Below are positions 44,558 to 53,579 of a stretch of 64,000 bases of DNA, in pieces. Both the position numbers and the translations under genes were made by a program. Source of the stretch: Granulicella sp. WH15. Lineage in GTDB: Bacteria > Acidobacteriota > Terriglobia > Terriglobales > Acidobacteriaceae. Below the pieces are notes generated by a model, which did no database searches, was not told the DNA's origin, and saw only the letters and a program-made list of their open reading frames with translations. Positions within the stretch are counted from its first letter, which is position 1; each line of letters opens with the position of its first letter. The DNA is taken from positions 1,550,001 through 1,614,000 of the forward strand of contig NZ_CP042596.1 in NCBI RefSeq assembly GCF_009914315.1, read 5' to 3'.

Positions 44558-45067
44558 ATGCAGGGACAAGATATCGCGCTTCTCCTAAAACTCGCTATTC
44601 AGAATGAGCCGCAGGTGCCATCCAAAAGCCTGGCGGAAAGCCTCTTCATCTCTCCCTCCGAGGTGTCAAAGGCTTTGAAGCGATGTGCGGATGCGGGTCT
44701 GCTTTACATGTCCGGGAGTGAAAAGAGAGTGAATCGGTCCGCGCTCATGGAATTTCTGACTCATGGAATGAAATACGCCTTTCCACCAGTAAGGGGTTCT
44801 CTGGTTCGTGGCGTCCCTACCGCCGCCGCAGCGGAACCCTTGAAGTCACGTTTTCTGGAGGATGGTGAGCCTCCTCCGGTTTGGCCTTTTGCGGGGGGAA
44901 AGATTCGAGGAATTTCGCTCGCGCCTCTCTATGCAGGCGCACCCAAAGCCGCGCTTCGAGATCCCAAGTTTTACAGCGTTCTCGCACTCTCCGATGCCAT
45001 CCGTAGCGGAAGAACGCGCGAAAAGAACCTTGCGGTCGAACTTCTCGGGAAGGAACTGAATGCCTGA
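44558..45067 (+). CDS. Winged helix-turn-helix protein (antitoxin-like)
   Basis: 169 residues from ATG 44558; codons further upstream would run through the operator. An N-terminal winged helix is evident (DIALLLKLAIQNEPQVPSKS, ISPSEVSKALKRCADAG). The C-terminal half is unusual, with a RGSLVRGVPTAAAAEPLKS stretch and a compact helical end (SVLALSDAIRSGRTREKNLA). It overlaps a nucleotidyltransferase gene by 8 bases, so it is probably the regulator and antidote of that protein. Confidence 0.75.
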   Translation: MQGQDIALLLKLAIQNEPQVPSKSLAESLFISPSEVSKALKRCADAGLLYMSGSEKRVNRSALMEFLTHGMKYAFPPVRGSLVRGVPTAAAAEPLKSRFLEDGEPPPVWPFAGGKIRGISLAPLYAGAPKAALRDPKFYSVLALSDAIRSGRTREKNLAVELLGKELNA

Positions 45068-45773
45068 TCCTAACCTGCCATTGCTGGAGGATGCAGTCCA
45101 CAAACTCGCGCCGTTTTTGGATGAGATCGTTTTCGTCGGCGGTGTCACGTTAGGGCTGTTGATTACCGACGAAGGCGCCGCTCCCATTCGCGGTACCAAC
45201 GATGTCGATGTGATTGCTGAGATTGTCACGTATGCGGATTACATCGCATTCTCAGAACGTCTGCGCGAGGCCCACTTCACAGAAGACGCAGGGGAAAATC
45301 CTCTTACTTGTCGCTGGCACAACGGCGCTCTGACTCTGGATGTGCTGGCCTTGAACGAAGAAGTCCTCGGATTCACCAACATCTGGTATGAGCCTGCGCT
45401 TCGACATGCGTTCATGGTCGCTCTGCCTAGCGGACAATCGATCCGAGTCATTACTGCGCCGTTCTTCATGGGGACAAAGATGGAAGCATTTCGGGGACGC
45501 GGCAGGATGGATTTCCAGGCCAGTCACGATCTTGAAGACTTTGTTGCCATTATTGAAGGACGGGATACCTTGCTTCAGGAGATCGCCGAATCTCCGCAAG
45601 CGCTTCGAGATTATCTTGCGGAAGCGGCAAAGACTCTGCTTGCGGAATCTCGTTTTCTCGATGTGCTTCCGGGATTCGTCCTGGATAGCGAGCGAGTCCC
45701 TCTGATCCAAGAACGGCTCGCTTCAATCGCTGATGGACGCCTGCACGATAGCCGAAGAAGTTCCTATAGCTAG
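45060..45773 (+). CDS. AbiEii-like nucleotidyltransferase (toxin candidate)
   Basis: 237 residues with FVGGVTLGLLITDEGA and RGTNDVDVIAEIV (GG...DxD), then NGALTLDVLALN and a conserved FFMGTKMEAFRGRGR and HDLEDFVAIIEG, as in AbiEii/AbiGii-like nucleotidyltransferases. The length is near the short end of the family. Starts within the HTH gene (8-base overlap). Confidence 0.8.
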   Translation: MPDPNLPLLEDAVHKLAPFLDEIVFVGGVTLGLLITDEGAAPIRGTNDVDVIAEIVTYADYIAFSERLREAHFTEDAGENPLTCRWHNGALTLDVLALNEEVLGFTNIWYEPALRHAFMVALPSGQSIRVITAPFFMGTKMEAFRGRGRMDFQASHDLEDFVAIIEGRDTLLQEIAESPQALRDYLAEAAKTLLAESRFLDVLPGFVLDSERVPLIQERLASIADGRLHDSRRSSYS

Positions 45774-45821
45774 CGCTCCCTCTCAGAACATCCCCTACGG
45801 TTGGACGATGGAATAGTCACA

Positions 45822-45856
45822 TTCAAAGTGTCAGAAATTGCTATATAATTTCTGAC
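45822..45856 (+). promoter_or_regulatory. Promoter and operator of third AbiE-like pair
   Basis: A -35 TTCAAA (45822-45827) and -10 TATAAT (45844-45849) are 16 bases apart. GTCAGAAATT (45830-45839) and AATTTCTGAC (45847-45856) form a perfect 10-bp inverted repeat covering the -10. AGAAGGTGAG precedes the ATG at 45869. Confidence 0.68.
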
Positions 45857-45868
45857 AGAAGGTGAGAC

Positions 45869-46465
45869 ATGGAAAGATTGACAGAGTCCATTTTGGAGCG
45901 AGTCACAACCCTCCCCGAGGGTGCGCCGGTGAGCGCCAGGATGCTGCTGCATCTTGGAACGCGGCCAGCCATTGACCAGTCGCTTTCCCGGCTCGCCCGC
46001 CGAGGCCAGCTACTGCGAGCTGGTCGGGGAATCTATGTCTCGCCCGTTGTCACTCGTTTCGGGAGTAGCGCCCCTTTACCAGAGAAGGTGATCGAAGAAC
46101 TATCCTCCCAGCGTGGGGAGACTATTGTTCCCTCCGCCGCAGCATCAGCGAACGCACTTGGTTTGACGACACAGGTTCCCGTCCGCACGGTTTATCTGAC
46201 CTCTGGTAAAACCCGAAAGCTCACGCTCGGAAAACAGATCATTGAGCTACAGCACGCCGCCTCCTGGCAACTTGCCCTCGCCAAGGAACCTGCCGGAGAA
46301 ATCGTCCGCGCCCTTGCATGGGCTGGCCCAGAGCGAGTGCATGAAGTGCTGAAAGAGATCGAGAGCAAGGTTCCACGATCCGACCTCCGAAAGGTCAACG
46401 AACATATCTCGTTGTTCCCCGGATGGCTGGCAACCGCATTGAGTCGAAGTGCCACGTATGCCTGA
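45869..46465 (+). CDS. DUF6088/AbiEi-like antitoxin
   Basis: 198 residues: a winged-helix start (SQSLSRLARRGQLLRAGRG-like region IDQSLSRLARRGQLL, RGIYVSPV), then an AbiEi-like C-terminal domain (VPSAAASANALGLTTQVPV, TLGKQIIELQHA, WAGPERVHEVLKEI). It resembles DUF6088 proteins that precede AbiEii toxins. Strong promoter with embedded inverted repeat and a good ribosome site upstream. The partner toxin gene is truncated, so this antitoxin is now an orphan or serves another toxin. Confidence 0.82.
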   Translation: MERLTESILERVTTLPEGAPVSARMLLHLGTRPAIDQSLSRLARRGQLLRAGRGIYVSPVVTRFGSSAPLPEKVIEELSSQRGETIVPSAAASANALGLTTQVPVRTVYLTSGKTRKLTLGKQIIELQHAASWQLALAKEPAGEIVRALAWAGPERVHEVLKEIESKVPRSDLRKVNEHISLFPGWLATALSRSATYA

Positions 46466-46667
46466 GAGTTTTCTCCAACTGAGTGCGAAGGACAAGGCGG
46501 ATGCCCTTCGTGTAGCGGCCTCTGCCTCGGGGCGCCCAGGCTCTCTCTTGGAGAAGGATGTCTGGGTTGTTTGGGCTCTTTCGACTCTGTTTGAGTCTCC
46601 GCTCGGGAGCCATCTGGTATTCAAAGGCGGGACGGCCCTCTCAAAAACGTACAAGGCTACCCCTTAA
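46458..46667 (+). pseudogene. AbiEii toxin, 3'-truncated
   Basis: 69 codons from ATG 46458, overlapping the antitoxin by 8 bases. It has the family's N-terminal SFLQLSAKDKADALRVAAS, GSLLEKDVWVVWALS, and HLVFKGGTALSKTYK, then stops just after the nucleotide-binding GG motif. A full toxin has about 300 residues. The remaining part is replaced by the convergent Mrr-like gene's downstream region. Confidence 0.75.
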
Positions 46668-46711
46668 CAGCCATCCTTGTGTACCCTCGGGTTGCCAGCC
46701 ACTTATTCAGC

Positions 46712-47728
46712 TCACGCTGGCCAGTAAATCTTCTTCAAAGGAAGAAGGGCACGGCTCTCTGCGTCCATCACGTCGTAGTGCTCCATTACGGACCTCCCAA
46801 ACCCATCCATATCAAGCAGCGAGAGGTGATGGTTGGCACGCTCGGCTTCATACTTAGCCTCTCGTGTAAAACCGCCGGTGGAGACGTACAGCCCGTTATC
46901 GTTTTGTCTCAGTCCGCCTAAGAAGGCTCGGACTTCCGGCGCGCCGGTTGTTCCTTTCCGGTGCTTAACTTGAACAATGATCCGTGGTGTTTGGAAGCCA
47001 AACCCATCAGGCGAAGCCACGATATCGCGGCCTCTGTCTGCGCCAGGAAGTGATACTTGAGTCTTATATCCCATTGCCCTCAAGAGACCCGCTACCAGAT
47101 CCTGCAGCTCATCCCATCCGAGTCTAGCTAACCTATCCTGAAGAAATTCAAGAGCGCGTTGTTCGATGTCCCTTCGGATGTCGGCTTCACTATCCTTCAC
47201 TTCGCTCTGACCCTCAACGGTACCACTTAGGGGAGCAGCTGCCTCTAGCTCCTTCAAGGTCTCGGACCGCGAAAGAACTTCTTGAGCAGCTTCCTCCGAG
47301 ATGCAGAAAATTGTGGCTATAGATCCGAGCGAATTCTTAGTCTGTGGAGAGAGCACATCTCTACTGACGACATGCGACCATTCAACAGCCTTTGTGTGCC
47401 GGAGTTCCTCGTCTGCATTTGGATCAAACTTGTAGTCACCCTTTATTATTCCCACGCGATATAGACGAGTGGCAGGCTCGTACATGAGGACGGTACTCTC
47501 AAGAACCAGTTCCTCGCGGAAGCGAAATACCTGTCCTGCCGCATTTGCGACTCGAAATCTGTTGTAGTCCGGGAAAGAGTCACTGATCAACGAAGAGATC
47601 TCATCCCTTGTATGCACTTGCTCAAGGCTTCCGATTAGGCCCCAGCCAATCGCCGTAATTTTCTTGGCGAGGAAATCCGGCGCATACACAGCTGACTTTC
47701 CTGCTCGCACCATCCAAATCTTCTTCAT
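46712..47728 (-). CDS. Mrr-like restriction endonuclease in type I operon
   Basis: 338 residues. The N-terminal 180 residues form a sensor-like domain (KKIWMVRAGKSAVYAPDF, AIGWGLIGSLEQV, YRVGIIKGDY). The C-terminal Mrr catalytic domain shows DELQDLVAGLLRAMGYKTQV, PGADRGRDIVASPDG and IIVQVKHRKG (D...QxK). It lies 15 bases downstream of hsdS on the same strand. It may cleave modified or foreign DNA alongside the type I system, or protect against its failure. Confidence 0.85.
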   Translation of the reverse strand: MKKIWMVRAGKSAVYAPDFLAKKITAIGWGLIGSLEQVHTRDEISSLISDSFPDYNRFRVANAAGQVFRFREELVLESTVLMYEPATRLYRVGIIKGDYKFDPNADEELRHTKAVEWSHVVSRDVLSPQTKNSLGSIATIFCISEEAAQEVLSRSETLKELEAAAPLSGTVEGQSEVKDSEADIRRDIEQRALEFLQDRLARLGWDELQDLVAGLLRAMGYKTQVSLPGADRGRDIVASPDGFGFQTPRIIVQVKHRKGTTGAPEVRAFLGGLRQNDNGLYVSTGGFTREAKYEAERANHHLSLLDMDGFGRSVMEHYDVMDAESRALLPLKKIYWPA

Positions 47729-47743
47729 AGTCTCCTATCAGCC

Positions 47744-48949
47744 CTAAAGCAGCCCTTCGAACGCCTTGGAAAGCATCCCCGGAAGTATGCCTTCCAGTTC
47801 GCTCTCCCATGTTCCATAAGCCCACTGCATCTGTTTTACCAAGGTCAACTGTTCGTCGATCAGATCAACAAATCGCCGTTGCTCCTCTAGCGACAGATTA
47901 GATGGGAACGGAATGGCGTTAACGATGGGCTGTGAGATCTTCTTCATCGTGGGACTTGTACCTTTAGCTTTCAGCCGAATAAACTGCCGGATTGGTGTGG
48001 TCTGTAGCCAATACCAAACAAATCTCTTATCAGCCAATTGCTCGTCAACCGGTAAAAGCATCATCAGATCGGGATAGATGCACGGGCTAACCTGGCCGTC
48101 GTACAAAGCCGCATGTCCAACAAGCTCAAGCGTATTGCTGCGGGTTAAAAGCAGATCTCCAGGTGTAAGCCAATAGGGAGCGCCCGGTTGTGTCGGTTCT
48201 GAGGTGAACTTGATTGCATCTGGCTTGAAAGTGAAACCAGTAACAGCGCCCAAAGCAAGCACGGCAGTTCCGCCCTCTGCGTTATCACATTTGACGGACC
48301 ATCCATTGCGAGGTGGACCTGTTAGTACATCAGCCAGGCGCCCTGATCGATTGAGCGACTTCAGGAGGTCTGAGATGACTACTTGCGTCAAGACTTGTGT
48401 TTCACTCAAAGCAGACGCCTTGATTTGTCGCACTTCGTCCCTCTTCATCGCTAGAGAATCCAGGATTTCTGCTATGCGTTTTTGCTCCGTCAACTCACGA
48501 GGAGCAACAATTGAGAGTTCAAGGAACTTAGGCGGGTTGAGCGTCAGCCGTGATATCGCGGCTGATCCAGTGGACTTGATTCTCGCCTGCTCCCAAAGTT
48601 CTGGATTACGAAAGTACCAACGCAAGTAACTGGCGGAGACCTTCGATTCATCCAGCGTATAGGTGGGAAATTTATCAGACACAAACATCTGGTTGAGATC
48701 CTGTGAAACGATTCCGAAAGTGCCTTTCCACGCGAACAGTTTGTTATAAATAACGTCACCTGCGTGAATCACAAAATGGCTTTTCTTCGCTATCTTTGTG
48801 GCAACTTTGAGTTCACGGTGAAAAGGGCCTTCGCCATACCAACGCATACCGACCAGATTGGCATCTTGGTCGGGCCGCAGGTCTATGGGACGCAGATTGG
48901 GTGCGAGAAATTCTCGAAACGTAATTTTATGCCATTCTGCTTTCATCAT
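47744..48949 (-). CDS. hsdS: Type I restriction specificity subunit HsdS
   Basis: 401 residues with two target-recognition domains separated and closed by helical spacers: first domain up to LTLNPPKFLELSIVAPRELT and spacer QKRIAEILDSLAMKRDEVRQ; second with PYWLTPGDLLLTRSNT, SQPIVNAIPFPSNLSLEEQ and final helix. It binds the bipartite DNA site and docks two HsdM. ATG directly follows the hsdM stop (TAGATGATG). Confidence 0.92.
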   Translation of the reverse strand: MMKAEWHKITFREFLAPNLRPIDLRPDQDANLVGMRWYGEGPFHRELKVATKIAKKSHFVIHAGDVIYNKLFAWKGTFGIVSQDLNQMFVSDKFPTYTLDESKVSASYLRWYFRNPELWEQARIKSTGSAAISRLTLNPPKFLELSIVAPRELTEQKRIAEILDSLAMKRDEVRQIKASALSETQVLTQVVISDLLKSLNRSGRLADVLTGPPRNGWSVKCDNAEGGTAVLALGAVTGFTFKPDAIKFTSEPTQPGAPYWLTPGDLLLTRSNTLELVGHAALYDGQVSPCIYPDLMMLLPVDEQLADKRFVWYWLQTTPIRQFIRLKAKGTSPTMKKISQPIVNAIPFPSNLSLEEQRRFVDLIDEQLTLVKQMQWAYGTWESELEGILPGMLSKAFEGLL

Positions 48950-50491
48950 CTATGATCCTGCGACCATCTGCTTTATGTCCTTTAGGAGTTCAACGACACG
49001 TTGCTCCTTTTCTAGGAGTGAATCAATGATTTGAATTGGAGAGAGCTGTTCGGGACCTTTGGGGCGATTTGGGTTCTGCAGGTCTAAATTGAAGCCATCC
49101 GCACGTACCTGATCGACGGACACTTTCCATGCTTGGCTATTTGCTTTTCTCTTCTTCCACCACGCTAAGCAAGGACCAAACTCGGACCACTGGATAGGTG
49201 CGGTTTTGGAGTAGTTCTTCTTCCCAGCGGGTAACGGCTGTTCGTAGAACCAAATGTCCTTCGTGGGACCTGATCGATCAAAGAACAGCAGGTTTGCAGG
49301 AATCGGGGTGTATGGTGAAAACACACCGTTCGGCAGTCGCACCACTGTATGAAGATTGAAGTCTGTCAGCAACTCATCTTTGATCCGAGCCGCCACTCCT
49401 TCTCCCGACAGGAACCCATTTGGCACGATGACTCCACACCGTCCAGGTTTAGCACCTCGAATAGGTCTTCTAAGCTTTCGCATGATTAGCTGCAAGAACA
49501 GCAGCGCGGTTTCGGCAGTCTGCTTATCACTAGGAAAATTCGTTAAGATGCCACGCTCTTCCTCCCCACCAAACGGCGGGTTCGTGAGTACGATGTCGAC
49601 GCGTTCCTTGTCACCAATCTCACGGAGGGGAAATCGCAAAGCGTTTTCGGGATCGATGTCCGGGTACTCAATTCCGTGAAGAAGCAGGTTCATTTGACAT
49701 AGCAGGTACGGTAGAGGCTTCGCTTCGACACCAAAGAGGGTTCCCCGTTGGAGGGACGCAAAGTCTTGAGCGCGTCTCGCCTGGGGGACGAGATGCTGGA
49801 AGGCTTCGACTAGAAAGCCGCCCGTACCAGCAGCCGGATCGAGGACACTCTCACCTAGAAGCGGATTAATCACCGTTACCATAAATTTCACAACGGCACG
49901 TGGTGTATAGAACTCCCCGTTTGTACCAGCTGCGTCGCGGATCTCACGTAAAATCGATTCATAGAGCAAGCTAAGCGTATGAACCTCATCTCGGGATGTA
50001 AAGTGAATTTCATTCACTTTGTTGATTACGTCCCGTAAGAGGTAGCCATTGCGTATTGGGTTTACCGTGTCTTTGAACACGCGGGCAATAACGTCCCGGC
50101 GATCACCGTTTCTGCTTTGGAGCGCACGCAAATAGGCGAACAGTCCGGGTCCTTCTTTGCCGTCAGGGCGCATTGTCTTGTCTTGGCTGATGAAGGATAT
50201 GAGCTCTGAGCCCGTAATTCCGTCAAGTTGCGCGGCCCAATCTCGCCACCGGTAGGGTGCTTCGATACCAGGAGAGAAGTGCTTCTTGGCAAGGGTAGCC
50301 TCCTGCTCGCGCAAGGATTCCATGTCATCCAGAAACTTAAGAAACATTACCCATGTCAGAAGGGGTAGCCGCTCGACATCAGTGGATAGACCTTTGTCCT
50401 TTCGCATGATCTTCCGGCAAGCAGCTATGACCGTGGACAGCTGTTGTGCTGTAGTGTTTGGCGTAACGAGTTTTTTCGCAGATCGTTTCAA
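48950..50491 (-). CDS. hsdM: Type I restriction methyltransferase HsdM
   Basis: 513 residues: a helical N-terminal domain (LLTWVMFLKFLDDMESL) and an N6-adenine methylase core with the SAM motif DPAAGTGGFLVEAFQ near residue 220 and catalytic NPPFGGEEER near 307. It methylates host adenines and is required for both modification and cutting. It starts 6 bases after hsdR ends. Confidence 0.95.
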   Translation of the reverse strand: MKRSAKKLVTPNTTAQQLSTVIAACRKIMRKDKGLSTDVERLPLLTWVMFLKFLDDMESLREQEATLAKKHFSPGIEAPYRWRDWAAQLDGITGSELISFISQDKTMRPDGKEGPGLFAYLRALQSRNGDRRDVIARVFKDTVNPIRNGYLLRDVINKVNEIHFTSRDEVHTLSLLYESILREIRDAAGTNGEFYTPRAVVKFMVTVINPLLGESVLDPAAGTGGFLVEAFQHLVPQARRAQDFASLQRGTLFGVEAKPLPYLLCQMNLLLHGIEYPDIDPENALRFPLREIGDKERVDIVLTNPPFGGEEERGILTNFPSDKQTAETALLFLQLIMRKLRRPIRGAKPGRCGVIVPNGFLSGEGVAARIKDELLTDFNLHTVVRLPNGVFSPYTPIPANLLFFDRSGPTKDIWFYEQPLPAGKKNYSKTAPIQWSEFGPCLAWWKKRKANSQAWKVSVDQVRADGFNLDLQNPNRPKGPEQLSPIQIIDSLLEKEQRVVELLKDIKQMVAGS

Positions 50492-50497
50492 TTTGTC

Positions 50498-52879
50498 CTA
50501 TTCTGTTTGCGAGGTGTAGAGCAGAGTTTGTAATTCTTCAACAGCCTGCATTAGCTGATCAGTCCCGCCAAAGATGGCCGCGATTTCGGTCACGTTCCCG
50601 TGTTCGGACAGCGGCTGCACTTTGAAGATATCTGGCATGTCAAACTCTGCGACACCAAATTCACTATACTTTTCAAGAATCTGCATCAGTACAACGGCAG
50701 CTTCTCCGGTGTATTTGGTGAAGAACTGCGTATTGGATTTCAAGGCTTCCGTCCGCTGCTTGCGCGTTATAAGCTGCGTATCGTATGCGAGGTTGCATAA
50801 AAGATCGAGCGGATCTACCTCTGGTTGCCCTGCGGCAAGCGCTAAGTCTTTTAGGATTATGCCTCGCTCTTGGAGAGCACCAATCACTTCAGCACGGGTA
50901 GCCGCAAGAGACCACCGCGTTGTCAAGTCGAGTGGACTCTCATAGAGTTTACGAACTGTTTCGGCAGAATAATCAGTTAGTTTTCTGACTTCAACCCGTC
51001 GTCCCTCAGCATCGAGATCGTAAACAAGGTGAGTAGCAATCTCCACGGCCGTTCCATCGACGTAGTATTTACGAGGTGCCGCATTAATAGGACCGTCATC
51101 TAGCGGATTCGGGTCTTCGCGAACAGGTTCAGGCTCTTCGCCATTCTCATCAGGATCTTCATCGCCAACTATGCGAGGCCCGTCAATCACCTCGCCTTCT
51201 CCATTAACTTCCTCTTCGGTTATGAGAGCAGGTTCGCCGTCGAAAGCAGGGTCAGCAAAAAGCGTTGTGGCGCTCCCCGTGTAATCAAGAATGTCAAAGA
51301 ATAGCTTGCCATAATCCTCACGGACCCGTGTTCCTCGCCCTATAATTTGCTTGAATTCTGTCATTGAATTCACCGTTCTCACGATGACGACGTTCTTGCA
51401 TGTTTGGACATCAACTCCCGTGGTTAGCATCTGTGAAGTCGTGACTATAACGGGCGTTTCAGTCTCAAGTTCCATGAAGTGGCTTAAGTGCGCTTTGCCG
51501 ATTGGACCCTCATCCGAGACCACCCTCACCACGTAGTCTGGGTGTTGCCGTAACAGCCCGGGATTTAGGTTGCTCAATACTCGTCGCATCTCATCGGCGT
51601 GTTCTTGATCAACACAGAACACTATCGTCTTCGCAAAGACACCATTCTGTTGCATGAAGGCGCTTAAATGCTTTGCGATCGCTTCAGTGCGAGCCTTCAG
51701 AACTATCAAGCGTTCAAATTCTGGCGTTCCATAGAGTGCATCTGGAATTTCACGTCCATACCGATCCCGCTCTCCCTGAGTTGGCCTCCAACCCGCAGCG
51801 TCCACTGTGGAAACTATTCTGTGAACGCGATATGGTGCCAAGAAACCATCATCGATCCCTTGCCCAAGACTGTATGTGTATAAGGGATTGCCGAAGTACT
51901 TGTACGTGTCCTTGTTGTCGTCTCTGAGAGGAGTTGCAGTCATTCCAACTTGATATGCGCTATCGAAGTATTCGAGAATCTCGCGCCAGCGGCTTTCGTC
52001 TCTCGCACTTCCCCTATGGCACTCATCCACGATAATGAGGTCGAAAAAATCTGGGGCATACTCCCGGTACAAGCCTGGTCGTGAGGAGTCCTCTGCTAAA
52101 GCTTGGTAAATAGCGAAATACATTTCCCGACTAAAAACTGCCTCCCCTTCAATCTTGTGACGAGCATCCCCAAAGGGGGCAAACATTTTGTCTTTGGGTT
52201 CATCTACGAGAACGTTACGGTCAGCAAGGAATAGCACACGGGGCCGACGATATTCCCCAGACTTGTTCCAACGAGCGCTCCAAAGCTTCCAAGCGATTTG
52301 GAACGCTACCATCGTTTTGCCTGTACCTGTCGCAAGCGTGAGCAGATTCCTCTTGCTGCCCTGCAACACGGATTGGATTGTACGGTTAATCGCAATCTCT
52401 TGGTAATAGCGAGGCGGCTTGCCCGATATCTGATAAGAGGGGGTCAACAGCCTTTCAGAGTTCTCTTCTGAAAGTTGCTGAGAAGCCTTGAGGCGGTCCC
52501 ACAGCTCCTTTGGCGTAGGAAAGTCGACGATTTTCGTCTCAAGGCCAGTCAGAAAGTCGAATTCAAGGATTTCTTTACCGTTCGTAGCATAGGCAAACTG
52601 GAGGCCGAGTATCTGAGCGTAATCTTTCGCTTGTTGCATCCCGTCACCGGCCGTCTTATGAACGACTTTCGCCTCCACAACGGCAAGCGGAAAATCACGG
52701 GTATAACGAAGAAGATAGTCGGCTCTTTTTTGCTTCTTCCTGACGGGAGTCTCTCCGGCCATCACTATTCGTCCATCGGTAAACGTGCGCTGTTCTGCTA
52801 TTTGAGTATCGTTCCACTGCGCCGCATAAAGACGCGGCAGGACGAATTGGCGGCATGTATCTGCTTCGGTATGGGCCAT
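50498..52879 (-). CDS. hsdR: Type I restriction endonuclease HsdR
   Basis: 793 residues from ATG 52879 (a TTG five codons upstream is weaker). PD-(D/E)XK nuclease near residue 70 (PLAVVEAKVVHK), Walker A TLATGTGKT near 190, DEAD-type VDECHRGSARDE near 285, motif III GMTATPLRDDN and motif VI IGRGTRVREDYG. It translocates and cleaves DNA at unmethylated sites. First gene of the hsdR-M-S-mrr operon. Confidence 0.95.
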   Translation of the reverse strand: MAHTEADTCRQFVLPRLYAAQWNDTQIAEQRTFTDGRIVMAGETPVRKKQKRADYLLRYTRDFPLAVVEAKVVHKTAGDGMQQAKDYAQILGLQFAYATNGKEILEFDFLTGLETKIVDFPTPKELWDRLKASQQLSEENSERLLTPSYQISGKPPRYYQEIAINRTIQSVLQGSKRNLLTLATGTGKTMVAFQIAWKLWSARWNKSGEYRRPRVLFLADRNVLVDEPKDKMFAPFGDARHKIEGEAVFSREMYFAIYQALAEDSSRPGLYREYAPDFFDLIIVDECHRGSARDESRWREILEYFDSAYQVGMTATPLRDDNKDTYKYFGNPLYTYSLGQGIDDGFLAPYRVHRIVSTVDAAGWRPTQGERDRYGREIPDALYGTPEFERLIVLKARTEAIAKHLSAFMQQNGVFAKTIVFCVDQEHADEMRRVLSNLNPGLLRQHPDYVVRVVSDEGPIGKAHLSHFMELETETPVIVTTSQMLTTGVDVQTCKNVVIVRTVNSMTEFKQIIGRGTRVREDYGKLFFDILDYTGSATTLFADPAFDGEPALITEEEVNGEGEVIDGPRIVGDEDPDENGEEPEPVREDPNPLDDGPINAAPRKYYVDGTAVEIATHLVYDLDAEGRRVEVRKLTDYSAETVRKLYESPLDLTTRWSLAATRAEVIGALQERGIILKDLALAAGQPEVDPLDLLCNLAYDTQLITRKQRTEALKSNTQFFTKYTGEAAVVLMQILEKYSEFGVAEFDMPDIFKVQPLSEHGNVTEIAAIFGGTDQLMQAVEELQTLLYTSQTE

Positions 52880-52961
52880 TAGAGTTTTATCCAAGAGTGC
52901 ATGGTAATGAGCAGTCTTACAGCCTTTCTGGAGTTGGCACTATTTGCTAGGCAAAATGATC

Positions 52962-53579
52962 TCAATGATTAGGGGAAACTACAGACGAGTTTTGCTTGGA
53001 TGCTGCGCCCTTCTGCAAGTTACGGATATACACGGAACCGACCTGCCAGAGCGTTAATACTGTGATCAAGAATTGCATTAGGGCATATAGACAAAGCGTG
53101 ATGCATGTCCCCAAAATGATCCGTCCGTGGAGAGTCCTGGTTGCAAACAGATTGCCGTCCGCATGACCTGACGTGACAAGAACAGCTAGAATAAGAATCA
53201 CCGAAAGCCAATGTACGATTGCAGTCCAACAAAAAACGAAGAAGAGCCCAGACAGCGCGTCGCCCTTCTTGTTAGGAATAGTGAGCGTCGCTAGCATCAC
53301 AACGAAATCCCTGTCGGGTAATGTGAGCGCGATTGTTACGCCACCAACACAAAAGCCCAAGGCGATTGCGGCATAAGCCAAATATCCAAGTGATACGTCT
53401 ACGATCTTTGCAGACTCTGGAAAATATGATGAGCCTGCGAAACTGAAGACTCCGCCAATAACGACAGCCAACAATATCTCCTGGCTTAGGACGATCTCTT
53501 TCAGGCGGCTTTCGACAGCATTCTTGTAGAAGCTCCAAAGAACGGTGAAGATACCCTTTGTGAAAATGTCAGTTATCAT
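52962..53579 (-). CDS. Four-TM membrane protein of two-gene module
   Basis: 205 residues, not recognised. Four membrane segments: EILLAVVIGGVFSFAGSSYF, LAYAAIALGFCVGGVTIAL, FVFCWTAIVHWLSVILILAVL and ITLCLYALMQFLITVLTLW, with a short charged N-terminus. The ATG overlaps the stop of the 298-residue gene upstream (4 bases), so the pair is co-translated. A membrane effector with cytosolic partner is a common defence layout (for example Kiwa), but I cannot match either protein to a named family. Confidence 0.72.
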   Translation of the reverse strand: MITDIFTKGIFTVLWSFYKNAVESRLKEIVLSQEILLAVVIGGVFSFAGSSYFPESAKIVDVSLGYLAYAAIALGFCVGGVTIALTLPDRDFVVMLATLTIPNKKGDALSGLFFVFCWTAIVHWLSVILILAVLVTSGHADGNLFATRTLHGRIILGTCITLCLYALMQFLITVLTLWQVGSVYIRNLQKGAASKQNSSVVSPNH

